Source: Acidithiobacillus sulfurivorans
Lineage (GTDB): Bacteria; Pseudomonadota; Gammaproteobacteria; Acidithiobacillales; Acidithiobacillaceae
Assembly: GCF_018853815.1 (NCBI RefSeq)
Contig: NZ_JAAOMP010000153.1
Coordinates: 1 to 64,000 of the forward strand
DNA length: 64,000 bases
Direction of reading: 5' to 3'
Shown here in pieces: positions 24,399 through 33,700 of this stretch; position 1 is the first letter of the stretch; each line of letters starts with the position of its first letter. Both the position numbers and the translations under genes were made by a program. The notes beneath the pieces were generated by a model. It did not search any database. It was given only the letters and a program-made list of their open reading frames with translations, and was not told where the DNA came from.

Positions 24399-25355
24399 TT
24401 AAATGTCGAGCATCTTGACGTTGACCTGCTGCAGCAGGTCAACCACCTGACTGTGGGTAAATATTTCCGTACCAGGCCGTGCCGCCGTGCCGCTGCCACA
24501 AGCAACGGCCAGCCGCAACGCCTCGGCGGGACTTTGCTGGCGTGCCAGCGCTGCCACCAGTCCGGCAACCATGGAGTCTCCGGCGCCAACGGTGGATTTG
24601 ATCGCTACGGTTGGGGCCTTGGCCAGATAACTGCCGTCGGGACCAACCAGCAGGGCGCCATCACCGCCCAGCGAGACGCAAACGTACTGGACGCCTTCCC
24701 GTTGAATGGCGCGGGCTTCCTGAGCAACGTCTTCCAGTGTCGGTAACTCGCGCTGTCTGAGCACAGATAACTCATAGCGATTGGGTTTGATGAGAAATGG
24801 CTGGTGGTGAAGGGCCATTTGCAATAACGCGCCATGGGCATCGACAATGGCCTTGCCATTATTAGCCTGCACCTGATCCACCATGTCGCCATATATAGGA
24901 TCGGGCACCCCCGGAGGAACCGAGCCGGTGAGCACCGCATATCCGCCCTTGCAGAGTTCCAGAAAGGTTGCTTTGACGGTACTGAGCGCGAGCTCGGAAA
25001 CCCGTGGACCGATACCGGTCACTTCAAACTGCGCAGGGGGATCTCCCTGGAGAATGGTGGCATTGATCCGGGTTTCGCCTTCCACATGCACGCAATGCGG
25101 GCTGTCCAGTTGATGCTGCAGCAGCTTTTGCAACAGTTCGCCAATATTCCCGGCCACGATGCAGCAACTATGGGCGCAGACCAGGAGCTCCTTGAGCGCG
25201 CGGGCCACATTCACGCCGTTACCGCCAGGATCATAGCGCGTCGTGAGGGCATGACTTTTCTGATCGGGAATCAGGTGCGGCACTTCATAGGCAATATCTA
25301 CCGCCGGATTGAGGGTGAGGGTGGCGATGGCCTGACATGGCTCAGATTCCGTCAT
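24399..25355 (-). CDS. pfkB: PfkB-family phosphofructokinase
   Basis: A 318-residue ribokinase-family sugar kinase. The start Leu-Asn-Pro-Ala-Val-Asp and Gly-Gly-Asn-Gly-Val-Asn-Val-Ala-Arg-Ala are typical of 6-phosphofructokinase II / 1-phosphofructokinase, and Gly-Ala-Gly-Asp-Ser-Met near residue 260 holds the catalytic aspartate. In this operon the glycolytic reaction, fructose-6-phosphate to fructose-1,6-bisphosphate, is the more likely one; 1-phosphofructokinase or tagatose-6-phosphate kinase are alternatives. No fructose PTS genes are present to favour 1-phosphofructokinase. It overlaps the phosphotransacetylase gene by 4 bp. Confidence 0.88.
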   Translation of the reverse strand: MTESEPCQAIATLTLNPAVDIAYEVPHLIPDQKSHALTTRYDPGGNGVNVARALKELLVCAHSCCIVAGNIGELLQKLLQHQLDSPHCVHVEGETRINATILQGDPPAQFEVTGIGPRVSELALSTVKATFLELCKGGYAVLTGSVPPGVPDPIYGDMVDQVQANNGKAIVDAHGALLQMALHHQPFLIKPNRYELSVLRQRELPTLEDVAQEARAIQREGVQYVCVSLGGDGALLVGPDGSYLAKAPTVAIKSTVGAGDSMVAGLVAALARQQSPAEALRLAVACGSGTAARPGTEIFTHSQVVDLLQQVNVKMLDI

Positions 25356-26278
25356 TCAGAATGGGCTCCCGTTTTGTGGTAGTGAATCAGTGCAGCCAAG
25401 GCCGCCGAAACCAGTCGGGCCCGGGCAGGATCAGCCCGGGAGGTGAGGATGACGGGCACTTTGGCACCCATGACAATGCCAGCCATGGTGGCTCCGGCCA
25501 GATATTCCAGGTCCTTGGCGAGAATATTGCCAGACACCAGATCGGGTACCAGCAGGATATCGGCATCTCCCGCGACTTCGCTGCGGATGCCTTTGATCTG
25601 CGCCGATTCTTTGGAAATGGCATTATCAAAAGCCAGGGGTCCATCGACCAGCGCATCGGTAATTTGACCGCGCTCGGCCATTTTGGAGAGACAGGCGGCA
25701 TCCATGGTCGAGACAATAGCCGGGTTGACGACTTCTACCGCCGAAAGAATAGCGGCCTTGGGGTGGGCGACATCCAGAATATGCGCGAGGTCAATGGCAT
25801 TTTGCAAAATGGCGGCTTTGGTCGGCAAATCCGGGGTGATATTGATGGCCGCATCGGTAATCAGCAGCAGTTTGTGATAGCTGGAAATATCGGTGACGAA
25901 TATATGGGAAAGACGTTTTTCCGTACGCAGTTTGGCGAGAATGGGATGGAGAAAAGCATCACTGTGCAAATGCCCTTTCATCAGCGCTTTTGCTGCTCCC
26001 GAAAGAACCATCTCCACGCCCTTGGCGGCGGCATCATCGGGATTGTCGGCGGCGACGATCTGAAAGTTGGGACAGGTACCCGAATCGGCCTCCATCTGTT
26101 GGAGCAGATGCCGGATTTTATCCGGATCGCCGATGAGAATGGGTTCAATAATGCTTTGTTTTTTGGCTTCACAGGCACCGCGCAACACATGTTCCTCAGC
26201 CGCATCCACCACCGCTACAGGAATATCCGGGAGGGGTGCTATGGCAGCGAGCAGATCATCGAAGTGTGGATAGGACAT
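25352..26278 (-). CDS. pta: Phosphate acetyl/butyryltransferase family protein
   Basis: A 308-residue single-domain phosphotransacylase, related to Pta and Ptb. It has the Gly-Ala-Ala-Lys-Ala-Leu-Met-Lys-Gly-His-Leu-His segment and a C-terminal Gly-Ala-Lys-Val-Pro-Val-Ile-Leu-Thr-Ser-Arg-Ala-Asp, a conserved family end. It moves the acyl group between CoA and phosphate, making acetyl phosphate from acetyl-CoA. It lies directly downstream of acetate kinase and overlaps pfkB, so acetyl-CoA is the natural substrate. The short form lacks the DRTGG regulatory domain of E. coli Pta. RBS GGAGGAA is visible upstream. Confidence 0.88.
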   Translation of the reverse strand: MSYPHFDDLLAAIAPLPDIPVAVVDAAEEHVLRGACEAKKQSIIEPILIGDPDKIRHLLQQMEADSGTCPNFQIVAADNPDDAAAKGVEMVLSGAAKALMKGHLHSDAFLHPILAKLRTEKRLSHIFVTDISSYHKLLLITDAAINITPDLPTKAAILQNAIDLAHILDVAHPKAAILSAVEVVNPAIVSTMDAACLSKMAERGQITDALVDGPLAFDNAISKESAQIKGIRSEVAGDADILLVPDLVSGNILAKDLEYLAGATMAGIVMGAKVPVILTSRADPARARLVSAALAALIHYHKTGAHSE

Positions 26279-26324
26279 CTTTGATTCCTCCGGGGTTGGG
26301 TTTATCCATATAACGTATTGAGAT

Positions 26325-27512
26325 TCATGGGGTACCCGTGCCCAGTAGGCGCAGGGTATGGCGAGCGATCATCAGATCCTCATCGGTAGGCATCACCAGT
26401 ACCTCAATGGGGCTTTCCCGGGCGGAAATCCTGCGGGCCGCCTGAGCGACGGCGGAATTGGCCACGGGGTCCAGATGAAACCCCAGCGCTTCCAGAGGGC
26501 GACAGATGGCCCAGCGCACGGCCGCTGCGTGTTCGCCAATGCCGCCGGTAAAAATCAGGCGCTGAACGCTGCCCAGCACCGCCATGAGGCTGCCGATATG
26601 CTTGCGGGCACTGTAGGCAAACTGGGCAATGGCCTCTGCCGCATGCGGATTCTGTTCACGTTGCTGAAGCAGGGTCTGCATATCGCCGCTACAGGCCGAA
26701 ATCCCCAGCAATCCGGAAAGATGATTGAGCAGCCGCTCCAGTTGCGGCGCGGTGTAGCCTTTTTCGACCATTAAATAAAGAAGAACACCGGGGTCCAGAT
26801 CCCCGGAGCGGGTGCCCATGACCAGGCCACCAGTGGGGGTTAATCCCATGGTGGTGTCCAGACAGTGGCCATCCACAACCGCCGCCATGCTGGCCCCATT
26901 CCCCAGATGGGCAATGATCGTAGGCGCTTTCCCCTGATCCGGGAGCTGGCTGACAATGTACTCGTAAGAGAGGCCATGAAAGCCATATTTGCGCACCCCT
27001 TCTTCCCAGAGATTGCGCGGCAGCGGCAGCCGTGCGGCGACTTCCGGCATGCTTTGGTGAAAAGCCGTGTCCAGGCAGGCGACCTGAGTTTTCTCCGGCC
27101 AGATTTTTTGCAGGGACTCGATGGCGGCAATTTCAGCCGGCAAATGCAGGGGAGCAAAAGCCAAGGCATTGCGCAGATCGTGCAGGACGGCCTCATCAAT
27201 GCGCACATGCGCCTGGCGATGCGGTCCGCCGGAAACAATTCGGTGACCAATGGCATCGGGATGGGTGATACCCCGTTCGGTCAATGCCTGCACAATGGCC
27301 TGCAAAGCGGCCGATTGATCCGGGAAGGCTTGTTGTCGGTCCAGTACCCGTTGACCGGCCTGTTCCAGCCATATTCTTCCCACGCTTTGACCAATGCGTT
27401 CTACGGCTCCTTCAAGCTGCTGCCGCTCAAGCCCTGTGCCGAAAGCAAACAGGGCAAACTTGATGGAAGAGGAGCCACTATTGATGGACAAAATCTGGGT
27501 TATGTCAGCCAA
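26325..27512 (-). CDS. ackA: Acetate kinase
   Basis: A 395-residue AckA with the ASKHA start Ser-Ile-Asn-Ser-Gly-Ser-Ser-Ser-Ile-Lys-Phe, the Phe-His-Gly-Leu-Ser-Tyr-Glu-Tyr signature and the Leu-Gly-Asn-Gly-Ala-Ser phosphate loop. It makes ATP and acetate from acetyl phosphate and ADP. It overlaps the 3' end of the E2 gene by 13 bp and is followed by pta after 46 bp. With pta it completes the route from pyruvate to acetate. Confidence 0.96.
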   Translation of the reverse strand: MADITQILSINSGSSSIKFALFAFGTGLERQQLEGAVERIGQSVGRIWLEQAGQRVLDRQQAFPDQSAALQAIVQALTERGITHPDAIGHRIVSGGPHRQAHVRIDEAVLHDLRNALAFAPLHLPAEIAAIESLQKIWPEKTQVACLDTAFHQSMPEVAARLPLPRNLWEEGVRKYGFHGLSYEYIVSQLPDQGKAPTIIAHLGNGASMAAVVDGHCLDTTMGLTPTGGLVMGTRSGDLDPGVLLYLMVEKGYTAPQLERLLNHLSGLLGISACSGDMQTLLQQREQNPHAAEAIAQFAYSARKHIGSLMAVLGSVQRLIFTGGIGEHAAAVRWAICRPLEALGFHLDPVANSAVAQAARRISARESPIEVLVMPTDEDLMIARHTLRLLGTGTP

Positions 27513-28690
27513 GACAGGTCCTCCAGACGTTTGCCCAGACGTTGCAGAAAACGCGCCGCATCTGCACCGAAAATAACCCGATGATCACAACTCAAGGTGA
27601 AATCCGTCAGCCCGTCGCTACCGGCAGCAGCCACCGCCAGAATGGCTGCTGCCCCCGTGGGCACAATGGCATTGAAGCGCTCAATTTCCGGGAAAATTCC
27701 CAGATTGGACAAATAAAAGCTGGCCCCCTGATAGTCCCTGGGCGTGACCCGGCCTTTTTTGATTTTGCCCAGCAGGATGCGCCAATCCTCGGCGAGCTCG
27801 GATAATGCCCGACCTGCAGCATCCCGCAGCACCGGAGTAATCAGCCCTTCACCGGTATCCACGGCAATCCCTAAATCTACCCGCTGCCGCTTGGCCAGAC
27901 CCTGGCTGGTCCAGACGTGATTGAACCAGGGATCTTCGGCGACGCAAAGGGCACAGGCTCTGCCCAGCGCCAAGGTGAAACTCCACTTGTTGTCCTTGGC
28001 TACTTTTTGCAAGGGGGCCAGATCAAAGCGGCTGCTGATCAAAAAAGTCGGTGTATGGAGGGTGGCTGACATGTTACGGGCGACGGCAGACCGCAGGGCA
28101 CTGGGCTTTTCCATCTGGTAGGGTGGACCCATGCGCAAGTCCACGTCCTGAGGCGCTAACGCTACAGCCAGCACCTGACTGGCATGTACCACACCATCCG
28201 CTCCCGGCGTGATCTGGCGCGGATCCAGATTCAGATCTGCCGCCAGGGCGCGGGCGTAAGGAGAAATCAGCGCCCCGTCGGCATGGTCGCCGGACTTTTC
28301 CGATCCTGTCACGGGACTCTGCCTTGTCGGTGCAAAAGGGGTTGCCTGGGACGGGTCTGGAACGGGGTTTGCTGTTCCCGGTACCGGAACAGGCACCGGT
28401 ACAGCTTGCGCAGCCACTTCATGAGGCTCCGGCGCAATGGTCGGCTCATCTTTTTGGTCAACGATGTACCCGATAACCTGGCGTACAGGAATATCCGTGC
28501 CCGTAGCCGCCAACGGTCCAGCCAGAAAACCATCCGCAAAGGCTTCCACGTCCAGAATCGCTTTATCCGTTTCTACTTCGGCAATGGCCTCGCCCTTTTG
28601 GATGGTATCGCCAACGGACTTGTTCCAGCGCGTCAGACGACCGGTTTGCATGGTATCCGACAATACTGGCATGGTAATGGGATTTTTCAT
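27500..28690 (-). CDS. pdhC: 2-oxo acid dehydrogenase E2, dihydrolipoamide acyltransferase
   Basis: A 396-residue E2. One N-terminal lipoyl domain carries the lipoylated lysine in Glu-Thr-Asp-Lys-Ala (Lys43). An Ala/Pro/Val-rich linker follows, then a peripheral subunit-binding domain (about 142-180, Ser-Pro-Tyr-Ala-Arg-x-Leu-Ala), and a catalytic domain ending in Cys-Asp-His-Arg-Val-Ile-Phe-Gly. The E1 genes directly upstream make pyruvate the likely substrate. The catalytic domain is at the short end of the family range. Its start overlaps the E1 beta stop by 4 bp. No E3 gene is in this run; an E3-like flavoprotein is divergent at 33957. Confidence 0.94.
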   Translation of the reverse strand: MKNPITMPVLSDTMQTGRLTRWNKSVGDTIQKGEAIAEVETDKAILDVEAFADGFLAGPLAATGTDIPVRQVIGYIVDQKDEPTIAPEPHEVAAQAVPVPVPVPGTANPVPDPSQATPFAPTRQSPVTGSEKSGDHADGALISPYARALAADLNLDPRQITPGADGVVHASQVLAVALAPQDVDLRMGPPYQMEKPSALRSAVARNMSATLHTPTFLISSRFDLAPLQKVAKDNKWSFTLALGRACALCVAEDPWFNHVWTSQGLAKRQRVDLGIAVDTGEGLITPVLRDAAGRALSELAEDWRILLGKIKKGRVTPRDYQGASFYLSNLGIFPEIERFNAIVPTGAAAILAVAAAGSDGLTDFTLSCDHRVIFGADAARFLQRLGKRLEDLSWLT

Positions 28691-29679
28691 GACTGACCTC
28701 CGGGCGTGCCCAACATTTGGCGGACTGCGCTAATGATGTCTTCCGTACGCGGGATGCTGGCCGCTTCGAGTTTGCCATTGAAGGGGGTGGGTATATCCAG
28801 GCCGGCCACCCTCTGGATGGGTCTATCCAGAAAATAAAAGCAGCGTTCCTGAAGGGTGGCGCTCAATTCCGCACCCGCTCCGGCAAAACGGCAGTCTTCT
28901 TCCACAATCAGACAGTGATGGGTTTGCTGCACGGATTGCACGCAGGTATCCCAGTCGATGGGCGCCAGACTGCGCAAATCAATGACCGTCATTTCAATGC
29001 CTTCTTTGGCGAGAAACTCCGCAGCTTCCAGAGCCAGAATCACCATCCGGGAATAAGCGATGCAGGTCACGTCCCGTCCGGAACGACGGAGCAGGGCCTG
29101 ATGAATAGGTGGAGCAACAGCCTTTTCATTGACATCGCCCTTACTGAAATACAGCAGTTCATGCTCCAGGACAATGAGCGCATCATCACTATGAATAGCC
29201 TGACGTAATTGCCAGTAGGCATCCTGGGGCGTGGCCGGAACGGCTATCCGCAATCCGGGCACGTTCATCAGGGTATGCTCCAGGCGCTGGGAATGCTGGG
29301 CACCCAGTTGCCGGGCAATACCTCCCGGCATGCGAATGGTCAGAGGCATGGGAAATTGCCCGCCGGACATGAAAGGAATTTTCGCAGCCATATTGATGAT
29401 GGCGTCAATGGCAAACAGGGCAAAATTGATGGTCATGATTTCGACGACCGGGCGCAGACCCAGCATGGCGGCACCCACACCAAGGCCGGTAAAGCTGTTT
29501 TCGGAAATAGGCGTATCGCGCACCCGCCATTCGCCATATTTGGCCATGAGACCTTCCGTCACCCGGTAGGTCCCGCCATAAAGACCCACGTCTTCGCCCA
29601 GCGTGATGACGGTCTCGTCCGCCGCCATTTCTGCATCCATGGCACGATTCAGCGACTGCCAATAAAATAGGTCGCTCAT
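28687..29679 (-). CDS. pdhB: Pyruvate dehydrogenase E1 component, beta subunit
   Basis: A 330-residue E1 beta with the usual start Asn-Arg-Ala-Met-Asp-Ala-Glu-Met and Gly-Glu-Asp-Val-Gly-Leu-Tyr-Gly-Gly, and the late Asp-Leu-Arg-Ser-Leu-Ala-Pro-Ile-Asp. It forms the heterotetrameric E1 with the alpha subunit and decarboxylates pyruvate onto the lipoyl arm of E2. Both ends overlap neighbours by 4 bp, so the E1-E2 genes are translated together. Confidence 0.95.
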   Translation of the reverse strand: MSDLFYWQSLNRAMDAEMAADETVITLGEDVGLYGGTYRVTEGLMAKYGEWRVRDTPISENSFTGLGVGAAMLGLRPVVEIMTINFALFAIDAIINMAAKIPFMSGGQFPMPLTIRMPGGIARQLGAQHSQRLEHTLMNVPGLRIAVPATPQDAYWQLRQAIHSDDALIVLEHELLYFSKGDVNEKAVAPPIHQALLRRSGRDVTCIAYSRMVILALEAAEFLAKEGIEMTVIDLRSLAPIDWDTCVQSVQQTHHCLIVEEDCRFAGAGAELSATLQERCFYFLDRPIQRVAGLDIPTPFNGKLEAASIPRTEDIISAVRQMLGTPGGQS

Positions 29680-30740
29680 GGGGCTGTCTCCATCAGTACT
29701 TCATAACGGCGGTTGTGATGAAATACGGACCAGGCATCCTGCATATCCGGCTCCGCGCTTTGTTGGGCAAAACGGACGGCGTCATCTACTTCCGCCTGCA
29801 CTTCCTGACGTAATCGAGTAATTTCCGCCTTGTCGAGATGCCCTTCCTGGCAGCAATGGTCACAAAAGTGGCTGATGCAGTCGGCCCCGACGGCGGCCAT
29901 GGCGTCTGCTGAGGGATAAGCGGACTCTGCTTCGTGGATGGCTGCGGCAATGGGATCGTTGGCCTGGTAGGCATTCAGTTCCACGTTGGGGCGATAGCTC
30001 GCCGGATCAGCCATAGAGTGCCCGCGATAACGGTAGGTTTCCAGCTCCAGAAACTGGGGGCCGTCGCCGCTGCGGACCCGCTCCAGAGCCTTTCGGGCAG
30101 CAGCATGCACAGCAAGAACATCCATGCCATCCACTTTTTCCGCCGGAATCCCATAGCCGCAGGCGCGCTTATAGACCTCGGTAATGGCCGAATGGCGGTG
30201 AATTTCCGTGCCAATCTGATAATGATTGTTCTCACAGACAAAGAGAATGGGAAGTTTCCAGAGAGCCGCCATATTCAGGGATTCATGAAAAGTACCCTGG
30301 TTGACCGCTCCATCGCCAAAAAAGCAGATCACGGCTTCCGGCAGACGACGGTAGGCGACGGCGTAAGCCGCTCCCAGGGCGATGGGAAAGGTTTCGCCGA
30401 CAATGGCATAGCCCCCCAGAAAGCGCCGACTGGCATCAAAAAGATGCATGGAACCACCCATTCCCTTGCTGACGCCGGTAATTTTGCCATGCAATTCCGC
30501 CATGATTTCCTGAGCGGGAATCCCCCGGACCAGGGCATGGACATGCTCCCGGTAGGTACTGACGACATAGTCCCCCGGTTCGGCGGCATGCAATACGCCT
30601 ACCGCTACCGCCTCCTCACCCGGATACAGGTGCAAAAAGCCGGCAATCTGTCCTTGGGCATACCCCTGTGCAGCGGCCTCTTCAAAAGCGCGGGCACGAA
30701 GCATGTCCCGGAGCATGGCGCGCATCTGCAGTCTATCCAT
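29676..30740 (-). CDS. pdhA: Pyruvate dehydrogenase E1 component, alpha subunit
   Basis: A 354-residue E1 alpha. The thiamine-diphosphate motif begins Gly-Asp-Gly-Ala-Val-Asn-Gln-Gly and ends Cys-Glu-Asn-Asn, and the phosphorylation-loop region Tyr-Arg-Gly-His-Ser-Met-Ala-Asp-Pro follows. The ATG at 30740 is chosen because GGAGG lies six bases upstream; the start is inside the last codons of the AhpD-like gene (8-bp overlap). An acetoin dehydrogenase assignment is possible from similarity alone, but the acetate-forming genes downstream favour pyruvate. Confidence 0.93.
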   Translation of the reverse strand: MDRLQMRAMLRDMLRARAFEEAAAQGYAQGQIAGFLHLYPGEEAVAVGVLHAAEPGDYVVSTYREHVHALVRGIPAQEIMAELHGKITGVSKGMGGSMHLFDASRRFLGGYAIVGETFPIALGAAYAVAYRRLPEAVICFFGDGAVNQGTFHESLNMAALWKLPILFVCENNHYQIGTEIHRHSAITEVYKRACGYGIPAEKVDGMDVLAVHAAARKALERVRSGDGPQFLELETYRYRGHSMADPASYRPNVELNAYQANDPIAAAIHEAESAYPSADAMAAVGADCISHFCDHCCQEGHLDKAEITRLRQEVQAEVDDAVRFAQQSAEPDMQDAWSVFHHNRRYEVLMETAP

Positions 30741-31083
30741 GGTGGTCCTCCGGCAGTAATTCATCCAGCGCCTTGTTCAGGGGTACCAGATACATCAAGG
30801 CCGGGCCACCATGCATAATGACCGCCATGAAACCGGCACTCATGATTTCATCGCGACCGGCTCCGGCTTCAATGGCGTTTTTCGTGTGCAAGGCAATGCA
30901 CCATTCACATTGCGCGGCCACCGACAGGGCCACGTTGATCAATTCCTTTTGTACCGCACTTAGGGCCGGGTTTCCTTCCGCCTTCCCCATAAAGCCCAAA
31001 AAGGAATTGATTTCCGCTGGATAATCCTGCTTGAGATTTTCCATCAGCTGCTTTACATCGGCGATACGTTCTTTAGCGGTCAT
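30733..31083 (-). CDS. AhpD-like carboxymuconolactone decarboxylase family protein
   Basis: A 116-residue all-helical protein with the peroxidase-type active site Gln-Cys-Glu-Trp-Cys-Ile-Ala-Leu-His and an upstream Lys-Glu-Leu as the proton-relay glutamate. AhpD of Mycobacterium tuberculosis links lipoylated E2 and lipoamide dehydrogenase to a peroxiredoxin; this is known from that system. Here the gene overlaps pdhA by 8 bp and is one gene from the E2, so the same type of link is a good inference. It lies 37 bp after the upstream H+-ATPase gene. Confidence 0.82.
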   Translation of the reverse strand: MTAKERIADVKQLMENLKQDYPAEINSFLGFMGKAEGNPALSAVQKELINVALSVAAQCEWCIALHTKNAIEAGAGRDEIMSAGFMAVIMHGGPALMYLVPLNKALDELLPEDHHG

Positions 31084-31120
31084 GGTATTTCTCCGAATCA
31101 GGGTGTGAACTACGGGAACA

Positions 31121-33700
31121 TTATTTTGAATCTCCGCCTCTCATAAAATGGGTAAAAGCCTGCCGAATGTTCCGTTGAAACCCTGCACCATCCCGTTCAA
31201 ACTGCGTCAGCGCGGGTTGCAGAGAGAGATTGAGGGTGCGCAAAAACCGGCTCTGATGTTCTGCCTCATGATCCATCAGGCGATGAATGCCCAATTTGGC
31301 AAGGTCGGCCAGCAGCATCCACACCATGTTGTATGCCCATACCAGTCCAATGGTCGTCCACGGTACCGCCGTCATCAGCCAGCCCAAGCCAACAATAGCC
31401 ACGCCCACAATCTGGGTACCCAGAATGGCCAGCAAGAGAATGGGAGCAGGGTAGGGTGGGCGCCAGAAAGGCCCGCGCACCCGGGTCAGGAACAACAGGA
31501 GATGTCCGCCGGCAATCAGCTGCAGGAACATAATGCTCTGTGCTTCCGGCAAAGGAATATGAAACACAAAGCGGGTGATAAGATAGAGTCCAAAAGTACC
31601 AGCAAAAGCCAGGAGACCCATGGCCGAGGACAGGCTTAGTACTCTCGGCATTTCCCAATGAACGGGTGATTTCTGTACGGCAGTATGGTCCCAGGCAATG
31701 GTCATGATGGGAATGTCATCGAGCAGGGAGAGCAGGACCACCATGATGGCCGTCAACGGATAGGCGTTGAAAATCAACATGGCAATGACCACAAAAAACA
31801 GAATATCCAGAGTCATGGCGATTCGATACACGGTATAACTGGTCATCCGCTCAAAAATACGCCGCGCCTCTTCAACAGCTTTGACGATAACATTCAGTCC
31901 CGGAGCCGTCAGGATCAGGGCAGCAGCACCGCGTGCAGCGTCGGTGGCTCCAGATACAGCAATACCCACATCCGCCTGTTTCAACGCCGGAGCATCGTTC
32001 ACCCCGTCACCCGTCATGGCGACAATATGCCCGCGTTGCTGCAAGGCTTTGACAATGGCGTATTTGTGTTCAGGAAATACCTGAGCAAAACCATCGGAGT
32101 GTTCGATTTCATCGCCCAGTGCCTGGGATAACGCCCCGCCCTCGGCAAACTTCGAGAGACGGTCATCAACGGTCAGAATATGGGTGCCCAGATTGAGTTG
32201 GCCGGCAATTTCACTGGCAATGGCCTGATGATCTCCAGTCACCATCTTGACTTCAATGCCGTGTTCCTGCGCCTCCATGATGGTTTGCTTGGAATCGACC
32301 CGGGGAGGGTCCAGCAGGGAAAGAATGCCGAGAAAATTCCAGTTCTGCCCATCATCGTCGGAACGGACCACACCCAACGTACGGAACCCCTTGGCGGCGG
32401 CGTCTTCCACCACTTTTTCGGCCTTGCCGCGCTCGCTGTCAGTCAGTTTGGCCATGTCAATGAGGACTTGAGGTGCCCCCTTGCTCACCCGAAACTTTTG
32501 TCCGTCGCTTCCGTGAATTTGTCCTTCCGTACGCTTGGAGATGGGATCAAAAGGAATGAATTTGTCCTGGGTGAAAGCCGCCAGAGTTTTATCGCGCTCG
32601 GGAAGTCCGGCAAGCACGGCATTATCAATGGCATCGGCGTCTTCGGCCTTGCTCGCCAAGGCAGCGGCGAGAATGATTTCCTGCGCGTTTTGTGCAGTAA
32701 ACAGGGCACTTTCACCCAGGGTGATCTTGTTTTGCGTTAAGGTTCCGGTTTTGTCCGAGCAGAGAATATCTACTCCGGCCATTTCCTCAATAGAAGTCAA
32801 TTTGGAAACGATGGCCTTCATGCGCGATAGAGCAAGAGCCCCCAGGGCCATGGTGACCGACAACACCGCCGGCATGGCGACTGGAATGGAAGCCACCACC
32901 ACGACCAGGACAAAAGCCAGCAGGGTTAAAAAAGGCAAGCCACGGACTAATTCTACAATAATCAGCAATAATGAAAGGGATAGTGCCAGAACAATTAAAA
33001 AGTTACCGATATTGAGTACGGCTTTTTGAAAGTGCGAAACGGGAGCGGCTTTTTGTACGAGGCTCGCCGTGCGTCCGAAAAAAGTCGCAGAACCTGTTGC
33101 ATAGACCAGTCCCAGCATTTCACCCTGCTTGGCAATGGTTCCGGAGTAGGCCACATCTCCGGGTTTTTTATTGACCGGTAAAGACTCGCCCGTCAGAGCC
33201 GATTGATCCACGGACAGATAATCACCAGATATGAGTTTGATATCTGCCGGTAAAATATCCCCCAAGCGCAGACGAACGACGTCACCCGGCACCAGTTGCG
33301 CTGCGTCAATGTTTTGCCATTGTTGATCCCGCAGGACCCGCGCCTTGAGGGCCAGTTGATTTTTCAGCGCCTTGAGGGCGTCATTGGCGCCTTTTTCTTC
33401 CCAAAAGCCAATGCCACCGTTGATGAGCAGCATGGCAAAAATGACGAAAAAGCTCTTCCAGTCGCTGTTGATGGCCGACAAAATGGCTGCAACTTCAATC
33501 ATCCAGGGGATCGGTGCCCAAAAGTAGGAAATCAATCTACGCCAAAGCGGTGTTTCTTTTTCTTCCAGCAGGTTGCTGCCAAATTGCGCCAGACGGGCAC
33601 TGGCTTCGCTGCTGCTTAAACCTTTATCGCTACTTTCCAGAGCCTGAAAGCTGGCATCCAAATCCAGGCTTTCAAAACTCTTTGCATCAACCGGTTGCAT
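31121..33700 (-). CDS. Plasma-membrane-type H+-ATPase (P-type IIIA), operon-leading copy
   Basis: An 859-residue P-type ATPase with Leu-Thr-Gly-Glu-Ser in the actuator domain, Asp-Lys-Thr-Gly-Thr-Leu-Thr at the phosphorylation site and Thr-Gly-Asp-Gly-Val-Asn-Asp-Ala-Pro at the hinge. Ten membrane helices are expected. About 60 residues at the C-terminus are cytoplasmic and charged; in fungal and plant pumps such a tail is autoinhibitory, though no sequence match is claimed. It is the first gene of the long minus-strand run. It differs clearly from the copy at 17920, so the two are diverged paralogues and not a recent duplication. Confidence 0.9.
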   Translation of the reverse strand: MQPVDAKSFESLDLDASFQALESSDKGLSSSEASARLAQFGSNLLEEKETPLWRRLISYFWAPIPWMIEVAAILSAINSDWKSFFVIFAMLLINGGIGFWEEKGANDALKALKNQLALKARVLRDQQWQNIDAAQLVPGDVVRLRLGDILPADIKLISGDYLSVDQSALTGESLPVNKKPGDVAYSGTIAKQGEMLGLVYATGSATFFGRTASLVQKAAPVSHFQKAVLNIGNFLIVLALSLSLLLIIVELVRGLPFLTLLAFVLVVVVASIPVAMPAVLSVTMALGALALSRMKAIVSKLTSIEEMAGVDILCSDKTGTLTQNKITLGESALFTAQNAQEIILAAALASKAEDADAIDNAVLAGLPERDKTLAAFTQDKFIPFDPISKRTEGQIHGSDGQKFRVSKGAPQVLIDMAKLTDSERGKAEKVVEDAAAKGFRTLGVVRSDDDGQNWNFLGILSLLDPPRVDSKQTIMEAQEHGIEVKMVTGDHQAIASEIAGQLNLGTHILTVDDRLSKFAEGGALSQALGDEIEHSDGFAQVFPEHKYAIVKALQQRGHIVAMTGDGVNDAPALKQADVGIAVSGATDAARGAAALILTAPGLNVIVKAVEEARRIFERMTSYTVYRIAMTLDILFFVVIAMLIFNAYPLTAIMVVLLSLLDDIPIMTIAWDHTAVQKSPVHWEMPRVLSLSSAMGLLAFAGTFGLYLITRFVFHIPLPEAQSIMFLQLIAGGHLLLFLTRVRGPFWRPPYPAPILLLAILGTQIVGVAIVGLGWLMTAVPWTTIGLVWAYNMVWMLLADLAKLGIHRLMDHEAEHQSRFLRTLNLSLQPALTQFERDGAGFQRNIRQAFTHFMRGGDSK

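Noticed and set aside
23493-24746. A 417-codon open frame antisense to the flavoprotein and pfkB genes
   Set aside because: It spans two well-supported genes on the minus strand and shows no family features; composition is that of a reverse-strand shadow.
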